From Rhodopirellula bahusiensis (GTDB lineage Bacteria > Planctomycetota > Planctomycetia > Pirellulales > Pirellulaceae), in NCBI RefSeq assembly GCF_002727185.1, contig NZ_NIZW01000002.1, positions 434,001 to 498,000 on the forward strand: a stretch of 64,000 bases of DNA, in the 5' to 3' direction. Both the position numbers and the translations under genes were made by a program. Within the stretch, counting starts at the first letter, position 1, and each line of letters begins with the position of its first letter. This document shows positions 26,084 to 35,408 of the stretch, piece by piece. Below the pieces are notes generated by a model. That model had not been told where the DNA came from. It worked only from the letters and a program-made list of their open reading frames with translations, and made no database searches.

Positions 26084-28183
26084 TTGGTTGACGAGGCATC
26101 CTCCGGTGGCGATTTCCGACCTTTCGCAGTTCAGTGCGTCAGTTGCCAGTCCCGATTGAAGGTCAGCAACCCGAGCTTGATCGGTACGATTGTGAATTGC
26201 CCCAAGTGCAATTCCTTCGTGCAAATTGATCCGCCGGAAAACACCGCCGGTGCGACCCAGCCGACCCCGCCAAGAGTTACGTTGGGTGATGAATCCATCG
26301 GCAGCGAGGCGATGACAGAAGCCGGTATGTCGGTTGGAAATTTGCCAAGCGATCTGCCCGGTGATTCAGCAGCTGATCCTGGCCCCTTGGTTGCTCCGCC
26401 GTTGGCCGATGGCTCTTCGTTCGCGGCAGATGACGAATATGCATCTGGCTCGAGCCTCGACTCGGATGCTGATCTAAACGCATCGTCATCCGGTGTCGAT
26501 CCGAATGAGTTGTACCAAGCCCGACGAAGCGGCACGTCCAAATCGGTAGCGATGTGGATCGTTGGATCGTTGTTAAGCGTCACGCTGTTGGCGGGGCTGT
26601 TCCTTTGGTTCCGCCAGCCCGATTCGACGGCGGGTTTGCCCGTCGCTGACCTTGGCCCAACCGCTGACACGTCCAACGAACCGACGGATCCGATCCAGGC
26701 CAACGATCCGGAAGTCGCCCCGATTGCTGATGGCAATGAGCCGACCGCGACCGAAGACAGCACATCGACTGATGACGAACCCAGTGACGATCCGGCTGAA
26801 ACGGCCGATGGCGATGCGGTCTCGGATGGAGTCACTGATCCAGTGGTTCCAAACCTGACCGGCGTACCGAACGACCTGATGCCGCGAAGCCCACTCGACG
26901 GTCCGCCCGCCGTTCTCGGTCGCGATCAACCGTCTGAGGGACCGGTTGCTCAGCCTCTCGCGAACGATCCGGCAACCGACGTCGTGACTGAACTGCCGCC
27001 TGAGTTCGCTCAGTTTCAAATACTGTTGGATATGCCCGGCCAGGCTCCTGATGCGACGCCAATGTCCGAGGCTCCGGTGTTGGAAGACGTCGTTTTAGAT
27101 ATCGCAGCGGAGGAATTTGTCGACCCGATGCTAATCGCAACACCTCCTGAAGAAGTCGATATCGAAACGGCTTTGAAGATGCGATTGGCGATCAGCACGA
27201 AGGGATACCCGCTGTCGGATTTGATCCTGTTTCTTGGCGAAGCCACTCTGATTCCCATTCAACTGGACTGGGTGTCGATGGATCTAGCGGGAACGGATCT
27301 GAGGCAACTCGTCGCGACGGATGCGAAGGGTTGGACGACGATGGGCCAGTTGCTCGGCAGTGCGGCGCGATCCGCAGGATTGAAGATTGAAACAGAAGAG
27401 GATCGACTGACGCTGACCCTGCCGATGGAAGTGTTGCAGTCCAAAACGGAAACACTCGTTGATCTGGATGACTTTGGTACTGAACGAGGTTCCGCGGAAA
27501 CGCTTTTGAATCAACTGAACGCGGCCATCGAGCTCGAACCTCGTGATGCGTTGCACCTTCGATGTCTGACCACGGAATCACTGCGGCGGATGAGACAACA
27601 CCCATCCACGCTCGACGACGACGTGATGACGCGCTGGACGGCTGCGTATTCTCACCAGCCCACCGAGGTTTTGGTGGATGATGGTTTGCCTCCCGCCTGG
27701 AAGGTGCTCAGCCGAGGCAAAACGGGGCCTCAGTTGGACACCGCGATCGCGATGGCTGGGTTGCTTCGACGAACGTCTCGCGCGAACGACGCAACGTGCA
27801 TCATCAACTGGACCGACGCTCAACGACGCCGTTTGTCGCCGGGGCAATTGGTGATGGCGTACGCGGGCGAAGCTGGCAACGAGGTCACCGCGGGCGACAT
27901 GCTAGGCCGAACGCTGGACCCGATCGGCTTGCAAATTCGCGAGGTTGATTCATCGCATTGGTGGGTTGGCACATCAGCGACCTATGACCGTTTGCCTGTC
28001 GTCGTGCGAAGCGAACCATTGGGCCCACGTCGCGACGACGTGTTGAACCGAATTCGCGAATCGGCGCGTTTGGTCGGCGGAGGCCTGGCGATCGAGCACG
28101 ATCCTGTTTCGGATGGTTTCTTGGCGGTGATGCCAAGGTTCCTCTACCGGCAATTGCCGAAGATCATCGGCCCAGAGCTCTAG
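26084..28183 (+). CDS. Zinc-ribbon, single-pass membrane protein, 699 residues
   Basis: The N-terminus has a zinc ribbon with Cys18, Cys21, Cys39 and Cys42 (CVSC...CPKC). A low-complexity acidic region follows, then one membrane helix at about 152-175 (SVAMWIVGSLLSVTLLAG), an Asp/Glu/Pro-rich linker to about 330, and a C-terminal domain of about 340 residues. The last contains repeated beta-type segments (IETALKMRLAISTKGYPLSD, LADVTLPMEVLQSK-like stretches, VNRIRESARLVGG) recalling secretin N-domain or STN-type folds, but this is uncertain. The start is a TTG at 26084, three nt after the previous stop; no in-frame ATG precedes the Cys motif, so it must be used for the ribbon to be translated. 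The spacing shows it is in the protease operon. Confidence 0.65.
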   Translation: MVDEASSGGDFRPFAVQCVSCQSRLKVSNPSLIGTIVNCPKCNSFVQIDPPENTAGATQPTPPRVTLGDESIGSEAMTEAGMSVGNLPSDLPGDSAADPGPLVAPPLADGSSFAADDEYASGSSLDSDADLNASSSGVDPNELYQARRSGTSKSVAMWIVGSLLSVTLLAGLFLWFRQPDSTAGLPVADLGPTADTSNEPTDPIQANDPEVAPIADGNEPTATEDSTSTDDEPSDDPAETADGDAVSDGVTDPVVPNLTGVPNDLMPRSPLDGPPAVLGRDQPSEGPVAQPLANDPATDVVTELPPEFAQFQILLDMPGQAPDATPMSEAPVLEDVVLDIAAEEFVDPMLIATPPEEVDIETALKMRLAISTKGYPLSDLILFLGEATLIPIQLDWVSMDLAGTDLRQLVATDAKGWTTMGQLLGSAARSAGLKIETEEDRLTLTLPMEVLQSKTETLVDLDDFGTERGSAETLLNQLNAAIELEPRDALHLRCLTTESLRRMRQHPSTLDDDVMTRWTAAYSHQPTEVLVDDGLPPAWKVLSRGKTGPQLDTAIAMAGLLRRTSRANDATCIINWTDAQRRRLSPGQLVMAYAGEAGNEVTAGDMLGRTLDPIGLQIREVDSSHWWVGTSATYDRLPVVVRSEPLGPRRDDVLNRIRESARLVGGGLAIEHDPVSDGFLAVMPRFLYRQLPKIIGPEL

Positions 28184-28257
28184 GCGACAAAGCCTGAACC
28201 GGCGATGCGTTTGGGGTGCCGATGGGTCCGGGAAATGAGACCGGAGAGAAGAAACGG

Positions 28258-28281
28258 GCGGTTGAGGTCAACCGCGCTTTT
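28258..28281 (+). terminator. Intrinsic terminator after the protease/zinc-ribbon operon
   Basis: A perfect 8-bp stem (GCGGTTGA pairing with TCAACCGC, loop GG) at 28258-28275 is followed by GC and TTTT, about 75 nt after the stop at 28183. Confidence 0.5.
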
Positions 28282-28411
28282 CATTTCGATGTGATTCACT
28301 CGAGCCAACCGAGGCAGAAGGTTGGCTGTGATTCGCCAGTTGGTTTTGGCGATTTGGGTAAGACGTGTTCCGCGTTGCTGTTTCAGGAAGGCAACGCTCG
28401 TCGTGGCCGAA

Positions 28412-28594
28412 TTACTTGGCGGCCAAAGTACGAAGTTCTTCCAATTCGACCGTCAGGCGGTGTCGAAGTGGGCTCTCGTCACGCAATTCGCGCTCGAGCA
28501 ACTCTTCTGCTTGGTCGAAGGTTTCTTCCGTGCATTTCTTGGGTTCGGCGACAAGTTCACGGAACATGCGTTCGATGGTGGCTTCAGTTAACAC
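28412..28594 (-). CDS. Small conserved-looking protein, 60 residues
   Basis: A 60-residue acidic, entirely helical-looking protein: MLTEATIERMFRELVAEPKK, CTEETFDQAEELLER, then SPLRHRLTVELEELRTLAAK. The start is a GTG at 28594 with AAGG about 9 nt upstream. There is no signal peptide. The spacing of Leu and charged residues suggests a helical bundle or coiled coil. I do not recognise a named family, though similar short proteins seem to occur in planctomycetes. It lies in a region where the other frames give no sensible protein, and it is divergent from the DUF3467 gene. Coding is probable but not certain. Confidence 0.5.
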   Translation of the reverse strand: MLTEATIERMFRELVAEPKKCTEETFDQAEELLERELRDESPLRHRLTVELEELRTLAAK

Positions 28595-28823
28595 GGCGGG
28601 GGACCTTAAACGGGGATGCGGGGGATGGTTAATCGTCTGTCCATCTTAAGATGGCGCATGGTGATCGCAAGTGCAAACGATCAGTCGACTTCCAACTTGA
28701 ATGGGAATCTTCGATCCCCCACCGAAGAGGAGAATGACGGGTCCAGGCCCGACGACAGATGATCGAATGCCCGATAGAATGGTGCCGGTTGTCTCATTTC
28801 ACTTCCCTGCAATTGCGGTCCCG

Positions 28824-29540
28824 ATGAATTCCGACACGCCTTCTGAGCCCCCTTTTGACGGTCCACCCAACGACGACGATGGATCCGGCGGCAACCCACC
28901 CGGCGATGGTCAACTCGGCGGCGGCCAATGGGGCGATGGCGTGCCGGAGGGTGGTCCACCCGCGGACGGACCGCCCGGACCTCCGGCGCCCGGCAACAAT
29001 CCTGCGGCCGACAACCCCGCCGTTCGAGCTCGGGTGCCCGATCATGTCGCGGGTGGTTGTTTCAGCACCGGCGCGATCGTGATGACCGGCCCCAGCGAGT
29101 TCATCGTCGACTTTCTACAAACCGTCGGCCGGCCTCACCGAGTCGCTGTGCGAGTGATCATTCCGCACGCGGTGATGCCTCAATTTGTTGACGCGTTGCA
29201 GAAGAATTTGGAGTTGTACAAAGGTCGCTTTGGCGAGCCGATGATGCCAACGCCGACACCCAATCCCAACGCCGAGCAACGTCGGCCATCGCCACAAGAA
29301 ATCTACGATGATTTGAAGTTGCCCGACGAAGTGCTCAGCGGAACCTATGCCAACGGAGTCATGATTGGTCACGGTGCGACGGAGTTTGGTTTGGACTTCT
29401 TGACCAGCTTCTTCCCACAGTCCGCCGTCAGTGCTCGAGTGTTCCTGGCGGCCGGCCAAGTCCCACGTTTGCTCGACTCACTTCGCGGGGCAACGAAGCA
29501 ACTGGAAGATCGCCGCAAAGGCAACGAAGGCAATCAGTGA
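28824..29540 (+). CDS. DUF3467 tandem-domain protein
   Basis: After a Gly/Pro/Asp-rich N-terminal 60 residues, the 238-residue protein contains two copies of a DUF3467-like domain. Copy 1 is about residues 66-136 (GGCFSTGAIVMTGPSEFIVDF, split in the text as GCFSTGAIVMTGPSEF then IVDFLQTVG, then RVIIPHAVMPQFVDALQ). Copy 2 is about 165-230 (GTYANGVMIGHGATEFGLDF then SAVSARVFLAAGQVPRLLDSL). DUF3467 proteins are small cytoplasmic proteins of unknown function, generally one domain of about 90 residues, so a duplication is unusual. The preferred start is the ATG at 28824 (MNSDTPSEPP). Longer in-frame starts add unconserved sequence. A REP lies 19 nt after the stop. Confidence 0.75.
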   Translation: MNSDTPSEPPFDGPPNDDDGSGGNPPGDGQLGGGQWGDGVPEGGPPADGPPGPPAPGNNPAADNPAVRARVPDHVAGGCFSTGAIVMTGPSEFIVDFLQTVGRPHRVAVRVIIPHAVMPQFVDALQKNLELYKGRFGEPMMPTPTPNPNAEQRRPSPQEIYDDLKLPDEVLSGTYANGVMIGHGATEFGLDFLTSFFPQSAVSARVFLAAGQVPRLLDSLRGATKQLEDRRKGNEGNQ

Positions 29541-29559
29541 CCAGGGTCGCTAGTCGTAC

Positions 29560-29741
29560 GTAGGGCTTCCAAGCCCGACGAAGTGGTCGGTTGACCAGGC
29601 TGTTGACTCAATACGGTTCGCAGATGGAGCAATCAGCCAATGGGCGATCGTCCACGGTTACCGAGACGAACCGAATGCGATCGCGTTCTGGCTGAGTCAA
29701 GCAACCGGTTGTAACTCGACGGGCTTGGAATCCCATCGTAC
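29560..29741. repeat. REP pair between DUF3467 and epimerase genes (families H, G)
   Basis: Family H at 29560-29583 (+): GTAG head, stem GGGCTT / AAGCCC, tail CGACGAAG. A G/H hybrid sits at 29715-29741 (-): GTAC head, stem GATGGG then ATTCC and AAGCCC. The two face each other (heads outward) and each begins 19-22 nt after the stop codon of its neighbouring gene, head first for that gene. About 130 bp of unrelated sequence separates them. Confidence 0.75.
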
Positions 29742-29763
29742 TGGCGTTGCTCACTGAACCCTT

Positions 29764-30699
29764 TTATCCACGCTCGAACAGCAAAGTTGTTTCGGCGATC
29801 ACTTCCGCTGATCCCGTCAGTCGAGGCAGCACCGCACCGGCATCGTCGATTCGATACGTGGCTTCAAAACAACTTCCGGTGATCGATTCTTGCCGGAACG
29901 TTTCGCCGGCTTCGAGCTTACCCGCGGCGGCCAAACAAGCGACCTTGGCACAGGTTCCCGTCCCGCAGGGTGAGCGGTCATAGGCGTTGCCGGGACACAG
30001 CACAAAGTTTTTTGCGTCCGCGTGCTGAGAAGGACCGACCATTTCGACATGGTCGATCTCCGCACCATCTCGGCCCATGATTCCTTGTTCACGCAGCGCG
30101 GCTTTAATCGTTAGTGTCGCTTCCATCAACTGATCGACGTTGCTGAGCTCGAGGTCCAATCCGTGGTCGTCGACCAAGTAGAACCAATTGCCTCCGTAGG
30201 CAATGTCGCCGGTGACAAATCCGTTCTTCAGCAGTGCCGAACCAGGTACCTCAACGCGGACGCCGGATTGATAGCGTTCGCTGACGACGTTTTCGAAGGA
30301 GACCGTTTCGCCATTGTCGTGTAGCTGGACTTCGATGATTCCAACCGGTGTTTCTAAACGGTGCACTCCTGGTGGCAATCTGCCTTGCCAAGCCAGCGTC
30401 GCGACGGCACCAATTGTTGCGTGGCCACACATTTGCAACACACCCACGTTGTTGAAGAACACCACACCAGCGAAGCAACTTGGATCGACTGGCTGGCACA
30501 TCCAAGCACCCACGATGATGTCGTTGCCGCGGGGCTCGTTGACGATTGGTGCTCCCAACGTCGCGAAGTGTTCGCGAAGGTACATCCGGCGTGCGGCCAT
30601 CGTGTCCCCAACCAGCACGTCTTCCAGTCCGATCACCATTCGCGTCGGTTCCCCACCGGTGTGAGAATCCAACACCCGTACACGTGCAGGCAGCATCAT
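29764..30699 (-). CDS. Proline racemase / 4-hydroxyproline 2-epimerase family protein
   Basis: The 311-residue protein begins MMLPARVRVLDSHTGGEPTR, and carries both catalytic Cys motifs of the racemase family: MCGHATIGA and, near the C-terminus, SPCGTGTCAK. GNDIIVGAWMCQPVD and the middle conserved blocks agree. In this superfamily, a Cys pair characterises proline racemase and 4-hydroxyproline 2-epimerase, while a Ser or Thr in one site indicates dehydratases. Two Cys are present here, so epimerase or racemase activity is predicted; the GGEPTR start and genomic context favour 4-hydroxyproline 2-epimerase. The ATG pair at 30696-30699 follows GGGA and was preferred over longer starts. It is divergent from the large peptidase fusion, 208 bp apart. 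Confidence 0.88.
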   Translation of the reverse strand: MMLPARVRVLDSHTGGEPTRMVIGLEDVLVGDTMAARRMYLREHFATLGAPIVNEPRGNDIIVGAWMCQPVDPSCFAGVVFFNNVGVLQMCGHATIGAVATLAWQGRLPPGVHRLETPVGIIEVQLHDNGETVSFENVVSERYQSGVRVEVPGSALLKNGFVTGDIAYGGNWFYLVDDHGLDLELSNVDQLMEATLTIKAALREQGIMGRDGAEIDHVEMVGPSQHADAKNFVLCPGNAYDRSPCGTGTCAKVACLAAAGKLEAGETFRQESITGSCFEATYRIDDAGAVLPRLTGSAEVIAETTLLFERG

Positions 30700-30907
30700 C
30701 GTTCCCGAATCAAAGAAGGTAGGTGCAGGATTTCGCCTTTGTGGAGCGAAACATTCATAGCGACGCATCGCCGTGTTCTGCTTGATTAAAGTGGTCTGAA
30801 CCCGCGAAATCGATGGACTTGGGACGCTCGTTAGGAGTGGGGGCCAACAAGATCGTTTTGCGGGGAAGCAGTCCACTGACACGCACGGTTCCACAGAACA
30901 TATAGAC

Positions 30908-33900
30908 ATGAAATTGCCGTTTCACAATTGGATGCCTCGAATTTTTGCCGGGCGATCGTCCGCGAACGTCGCCTCTCAAGTCGCGGGGTTGCTGTTCGGG
31001 TTTGCATTTTTCGCGTTCGGTGGCATCGCAAACGCACAGGGTCCATCATCGCCTCGCCCCAGGGTGATTCAGCAAACTCTCACGCCGCACTGGACGACTG
31101 ACGATTCGTTCTGGTTCCGTCGTCAGAACGCGGATGGTTCATTCACCGGCATTCGAGTGGATGCTGAAACCGGTGAGATGACGGAGGTGGATCCGGCTGA
31201 AAAAGACAGCACGCGTGAAGCGGCGCTCAAGGGAGGCCGCACGCCTCGATCCGGTCGGTCCGCAGAAAGTCACAGTGAGATCACGTTCGTCAACAAGACC
31301 GAACAAGCGTTGCAATTGTTCTGGGTCGACGGCGAAGGCAAACGGGTAAAATACGATTCGGTCTCCGCCGGAGACTCACTGGTCCGAACAACTTTTGCAG
31401 GACACGTTTGGGAACTGATCGGCGAAGACAAAACGAAGTTTGGTTACTTCGTTGCTGACATCGAACCGGCTCGAGTGGAAGTCACCGAACCGGCTCGCGT
31501 GACCCAGCCAGAACCGGAACGTCGTGGGCGCCGCCGACGGGGTGTTCGCCGTGGGGATGATTGGAACGCTGGCGTGCCCGCACCTGACAATGACAAGGTG
31601 GTTGCAAGATTGACCGAGGGCAGTTTGCAATTGCTTCGCTCGGAATCCGAAGACGAGTCGGACGAATGGAAAACGTTGATCGATGAATCGCAACTGGCCG
31701 TGTCCTTTGCTGATCACGCTGCAGAATCGGCTCAGCCCATGAAGTTGGAATCGCCGCAGTGGTCACCCGATGGAACCGTGTTGCTGACTCGAGCGGTCAT
31801 TCCCTACGAAACTCAACCAGTTCACTTGGTGGAATCATCGCCCAAATCCGGTGGTCGAGCGGAACTCAAATCACGCCCGTATTTGTTGCCCGGCGATCCG
31901 GTCGACGAGACTCAACAGCTCGCATTCAACGCGAAAACTGGCGAAGCGATCGAACTGGATTTGCCATGGATGTCTCAACGATTTTGGAACTTCCGGTGGG
32001 TTGGACCGCACCGCGCTTTGATCGCTGTCACCGACCGAGGCCATCAACGATTCCGCTTGTTCGATGTGGACGTGTTGTCCGGTGAAGTCACCACCGCGAT
32101 CGACGAAAAATCAGAAACGTTCGTTTGGACCACTCACAAAACGGACCTGCCGCGTTGGACTTATCTCGAAGACACGAACGAAGTGATTTGGGTCAGCGAG
32201 AAGGACGGTTATCAGCATCTCTACTTGGTCGATTTGGCTGGCGAAAATGAGATCCAACCCATCACGAGCGGTGAGTTCGTCGTTCGTGGAATCGACAACA
32301 TCGACGAAGAAAATCGCGTGCTCGATTTGGTGGTCAGCGGTGTGCACGAAGGCCAAGACCCGTATTTGAAGCATTACGCTCGGGTCGCGTTCTCGGGAGA
32401 AAGCTTCACGCTGATGACGGAGGGCGATGGCACGCACACTGCCACGTTTTCTCCTGATCGAAGCCAATTGGTTGTCACCCATTCTCGCGTCGATTCGTTG
32501 CCGGTTCATGAACTGCGTTCCGCGGATGGCAAGCTGATTCAAACACTCGCCAAAGCGACGGTCACGCCTGATGACGCCGAGTTGAATCTGCCGCAGGTCT
32601 TCTCAGCGAAGGGCCGTGACGGCGAAACCGACATCTGGGGATTGGCGTGTTTTCCCGAAGGCTATGACCCGACCGGAGACAAAAAGTATCCCGTCGTCGA
32701 ATACATCTACGCCGGGCCTCATGATTCGCACGTGCCCAAATCGTTTCGTTCGGCACCCTGGCATCGCGACTACTTAGATGCCGGTTTCATCGTCGTGCAG
32801 ATCGACGGCATGGGGACCGCCAACCGATCCAAAGCTTTCCATGATGTGTGCTGGCACAACCTGAAGGACGCTGGTTTCCCCGATCGTATCGCTTGGATGA
32901 AGGCTCTTGCGAAAGAACATCCCGCGATGGATTTGGAACGAGTGGGCATCTTCGGAACGTCGGCTGGTGGCCAAAACACCGGATCCGCGTTGTTGTTCCA
33001 CGGTGACTTCTATGACGCGGGCGTGGCGGCTTGCGGTTGCCACGACAATCGAATTGACAAAGCCTCTTGGAATGAACAGTGGATGGGCTATCCGGTCGGA
33101 GATCACTATTCCGCCTGCAGTAACATCGACAACGCTGGCAACCTGATCGGCGATTTGTTTTTGATCGTGGGTGAAGTCGACACGAACGTGCCACCTGAAT
33201 CCACGCTGCGTTTCGCGGATGCGTTGATCAATGCTGGCAAGGACTTTGATTTGCTGGTCATGCCGAACGTGGGGCACAGTGACGGCGGGAAGTACGGCAA
33301 GCGACGAACGTTGGACTTCTTTATCGAAAAGCTAGAACCCGGGAAGGAGATCGACAAATCGACCTCTGATTCCAGTGAGACATCCGAAGAAGTTGCCACC
33401 GTGTTGATCGACTCGGAAAAACTGCAACCACAGACGGCTTGGAAGGACATCCAGAATCACTATCAAACCGACCTGGAGACACTGAAGCGTCGTTTGCCGA
33501 TTCGTGTGGCGGACGAGCGTCTGTCACAGACCGCCGCGTTCTTGGCCGCATGGGAAAGCCAATTGCAGACGGCGATCGATGCCGAAGGCGATAACACTTT
33601 GAGCGACGCGGAAGCGGAAATCGCTAGCGAAATGTTGACTGCGGTGAGTGATGAAGAGGCGGAGCTGAAGACGCTCGTTGCGACGTCTGCGAAACTGAAA
33701 GAGATGTTTCCCTTCACCGAACAATTGATCTCGCTGACGGATCTTTCCAAACGTGTGAACGCACTGGATGGACAAGCGATGGCGGCTGAGGTGGAAACGC
33801 TGAACGGAAAGCTTCAGGAGTTCGTTGCAGACAAGGAGCCCAAGTCGGTGGCCGTCAGCCAATCCGTCATGGAAGCCGCGAAAGATTTGGTGGACGAGTA

Positions 33901-35404
33901 TGAATCTTGGCAAACGTTCTACGAGGGCTATCACCCCGATTTCAATTGGTGGGTGCTCGATCTGGCCAAGGAGACCGGCGAGAACCTGCGTGCTTGGAAA
34001 GCAACACTGAACGTCGGCGAATCGTTGACGGCGAAACAATCGGAATTGGTTGCTGGCGGTTCCGTCGAACTGCCCACACCGGCTGAAGCGTTTGCCTTTG
34101 ACGAGGCTTACCCACCGATTCAAACATGGTCCCAACGCGAAGCGACTTGGATGCCATCGATCGTCCGTCGATTCACTCGTCGTGGTCGCGATCGTGAAAA
34201 AAGAACGGCACAGTTGCCTCAGTGGAAAGAGGAGTTGGCCGCTTTGGAGTTGGACGGCAAACCGTTCGAAGAATGGTCGCTTGATGATCAAGTCGATTGG
34301 CACCTGCTGACCGCTGAGGTCGAAACACGAATCGAACGCAAACGGATCGAAGATTCGGGCGAAAAATTGCCGCCTGCGACCTCGTCGGTTGAAAAGGATC
34401 TGTCGGGCACGCCGGTCGGACGCGAACGAATCGAGTTGGAATTGCGTCGTCAATTCATCGATCATTCGCCAGAGGAATTGATCGAGTTGGCCGAACGAGA
34501 ATACGCGATTGTGCGATCTGAGATGGTTCGCGTTGCTCAAGACATGGGATTGGGCGAAGATTGGAAAGCCGCGGTCGAACGGATGAAGAATCACCACGTG
34601 GCACCGGGCCAACAGCCGGTGTTAATCGGCGAGATGGCTGACCAATCGGTCGAATGGTTGCGAAAACGCGATTGGATCACAGTCCCGCCGTTCGCCGATT
34701 ATTGCTGGCGGATGATCATGATGACTCCCGAGCGACAGAAGGTGAATCCTTTCTTCACCGGCGGCGAAGTGATCAGCGTTTCATTTCCAACGTCGGAGAT
34801 GTCGCCGAGTGACAAACGCCAAAGCTTGCGAGGAAACAACATCGGGTACGCCCGAGCAACGGTGCACCATGAACTGATCCCGGGTCACCACTTGCAGATG
34901 TACAGCAACGAGCGGTTCCAACCTCACCGTCGCACGATGAGCACGCCGTTCTGGTTGGAAGGATTGGCCGTCTATTGGGAACTGAAACTGTACGACGATG
35001 GGTTCGCTCGCACTCCCGAAGAACGCATGGGAATGCTGGTTTGGCGAGCCCACCGGTGTGCACGAATCATCTTTTCGTTGAACTTTCACCTGGGGCGTTT
35101 TTCACCGGATCAGTGCGTCGATTTCTTGGTCGACAACGTTGGGTTCGAACGACGCAACGCGACCGCGGAAGTTCGACGCAGCATCGGTCCGAGCTACCCG
35201 CCGTTGTACCAAGCTGCGTACATGCTCGGTGCGTTGCAGATCCGCCAATTGCACCGTGAGATGGTTTTGTCGGGCGAGATGACCGAACGCGAATTCCACG
35301 ATTCGATCATGGAAGCCGGAATGTTGCCCATCGCCATGTTGCGTCAGGTCTTGAAGCAAGAACCGCTTCAAAGAGACGAACCACCACGCTGGAAATTCAA
35401 CTGA
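30908..35404 (+). CDS. Secreted fusion: VHL-beta domain, S9 prolyl oligopeptidase-like peptidase, DUF885 domain
   Basis: A 1498-residue protein with a signal peptide (LLFGFAFFAFGGIANAQ, cleavage near 43). A segment at about 124-188 (ITFVNKTEQALQLFWVDGEG, then FAGHVWELI) resembles the VHL beta domain. A propeller-like region leads into an S9 alpha/beta hydrolase with Ser685 (GTSAGG), Asp758 (EVDTNVPP) and His790 (NVGHSDG). After a helical linker (about 825-970) comes a DUF885 domain to the end, with the metallopeptidase-like block HHELIPGHHLQ (His1320, His1321, Glu1322). Each half resembles a complete enzyme found separately elsewhere. The predicted role is degradation of extracellular or periplasmic peptides. 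It is divergent from the hydroxyproline-type epimerase, hinting at proline- or hydroxyproline-containing peptides as substrates. Tandem repeats begin 4 nt after the stop. Confidence 0.85.
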   Translation: MKLPFHNWMPRIFAGRSSANVASQVAGLLFGFAFFAFGGIANAQGPSSPRPRVIQQTLTPHWTTDDSFWFRRQNADGSFTGIRVDAETGEMTEVDPAEKDSTREAALKGGRTPRSGRSAESHSEITFVNKTEQALQLFWVDGEGKRVKYDSVSAGDSLVRTTFAGHVWELIGEDKTKFGYFVADIEPARVEVTEPARVTQPEPERRGRRRRGVRRGDDWNAGVPAPDNDKVVARLTEGSLQLLRSESEDESDEWKTLIDESQLAVSFADHAAESAQPMKLESPQWSPDGTVLLTRAVIPYETQPVHLVESSPKSGGRAELKSRPYLLPGDPVDETQQLAFNAKTGEAIELDLPWMSQRFWNFRWVGPHRALIAVTDRGHQRFRLFDVDVLSGEVTTAIDEKSETFVWTTHKTDLPRWTYLEDTNEVIWVSEKDGYQHLYLVDLAGENEIQPITSGEFVVRGIDNIDEENRVLDLVVSGVHEGQDPYLKHYARVAFSGESFTLMTEGDGTHTATFSPDRSQLVVTHSRVDSLPVHELRSADGKLIQTLAKATVTPDDAELNLPQVFSAKGRDGETDIWGLACFPEGYDPTGDKKYPVVEYIYAGPHDSHVPKSFRSAPWHRDYLDAGFIVVQIDGMGTANRSKAFHDVCWHNLKDAGFPDRIAWMKALAKEHPAMDLERVGIFGTSAGGQNTGSALLFHGDFYDAGVAACGCHDNRIDKASWNEQWMGYPVGDHYSACSNIDNAGNLIGDLFLIVGEVDTNVPPESTLRFADALINAGKDFDLLVMPNVGHSDGGKYGKRRTLDFFIEKLEPGKEIDKSTSDSSETSEEVATVLIDSEKLQPQTAWKDIQNHYQTDLETLKRRLPIRVADERLSQTAAFLAAWESQLQTAIDAEGDNTLSDAEAEIASEMLTAVSDEEAELKTLVATSAKLKEMFPFTEQLISLTDLSKRVNALDGQAMAAEVETLNGKLQEFVADKEPKSVAVSQSVMEAAKDLVDEYESWQTFYEGYHPDFNWWVLDLAKETGENLRAWKATLNVGESLTAKQSELVAGGSVELPTPAEAFAFDEAYPPIQTWSQREATWMPSIVRRFTRRGRDREKRTAQLPQWKEELAALELDGKPFEEWSLDDQVDWHLLTAEVETRIERKRIEDSGEKLPPATSSVEKDLSGTPVGRERIELELRRQFIDHSPEELIELAEREYAIVRSEMVRVAQDMGLGEDWKAAVERMKNHHVAPGQQPVLIGEMADQSVEWLRKRDWITVPPFADYCWRMIMMTPERQKVNPFFTGGEVISVSFPTSEMSPSDKRQSLRGNNIGYARATVHHELIPGHHLQMYSNERFQPHRRTMSTPFWLEGLAVYWELKLYDDGFARTPEERMGMLVWRAHRCARIIFSLNFHLGRFSPDQCVDFLVDNVGFERRNATAEVRRSIGPSYPPLYQAAYMLGALQIRQLHREMVLSGEMTEREFHDSIMEAGMLPIAMLRQVLKQEPLQRDEPPRWKFN

Positions 35405-35408
35405 CGGC

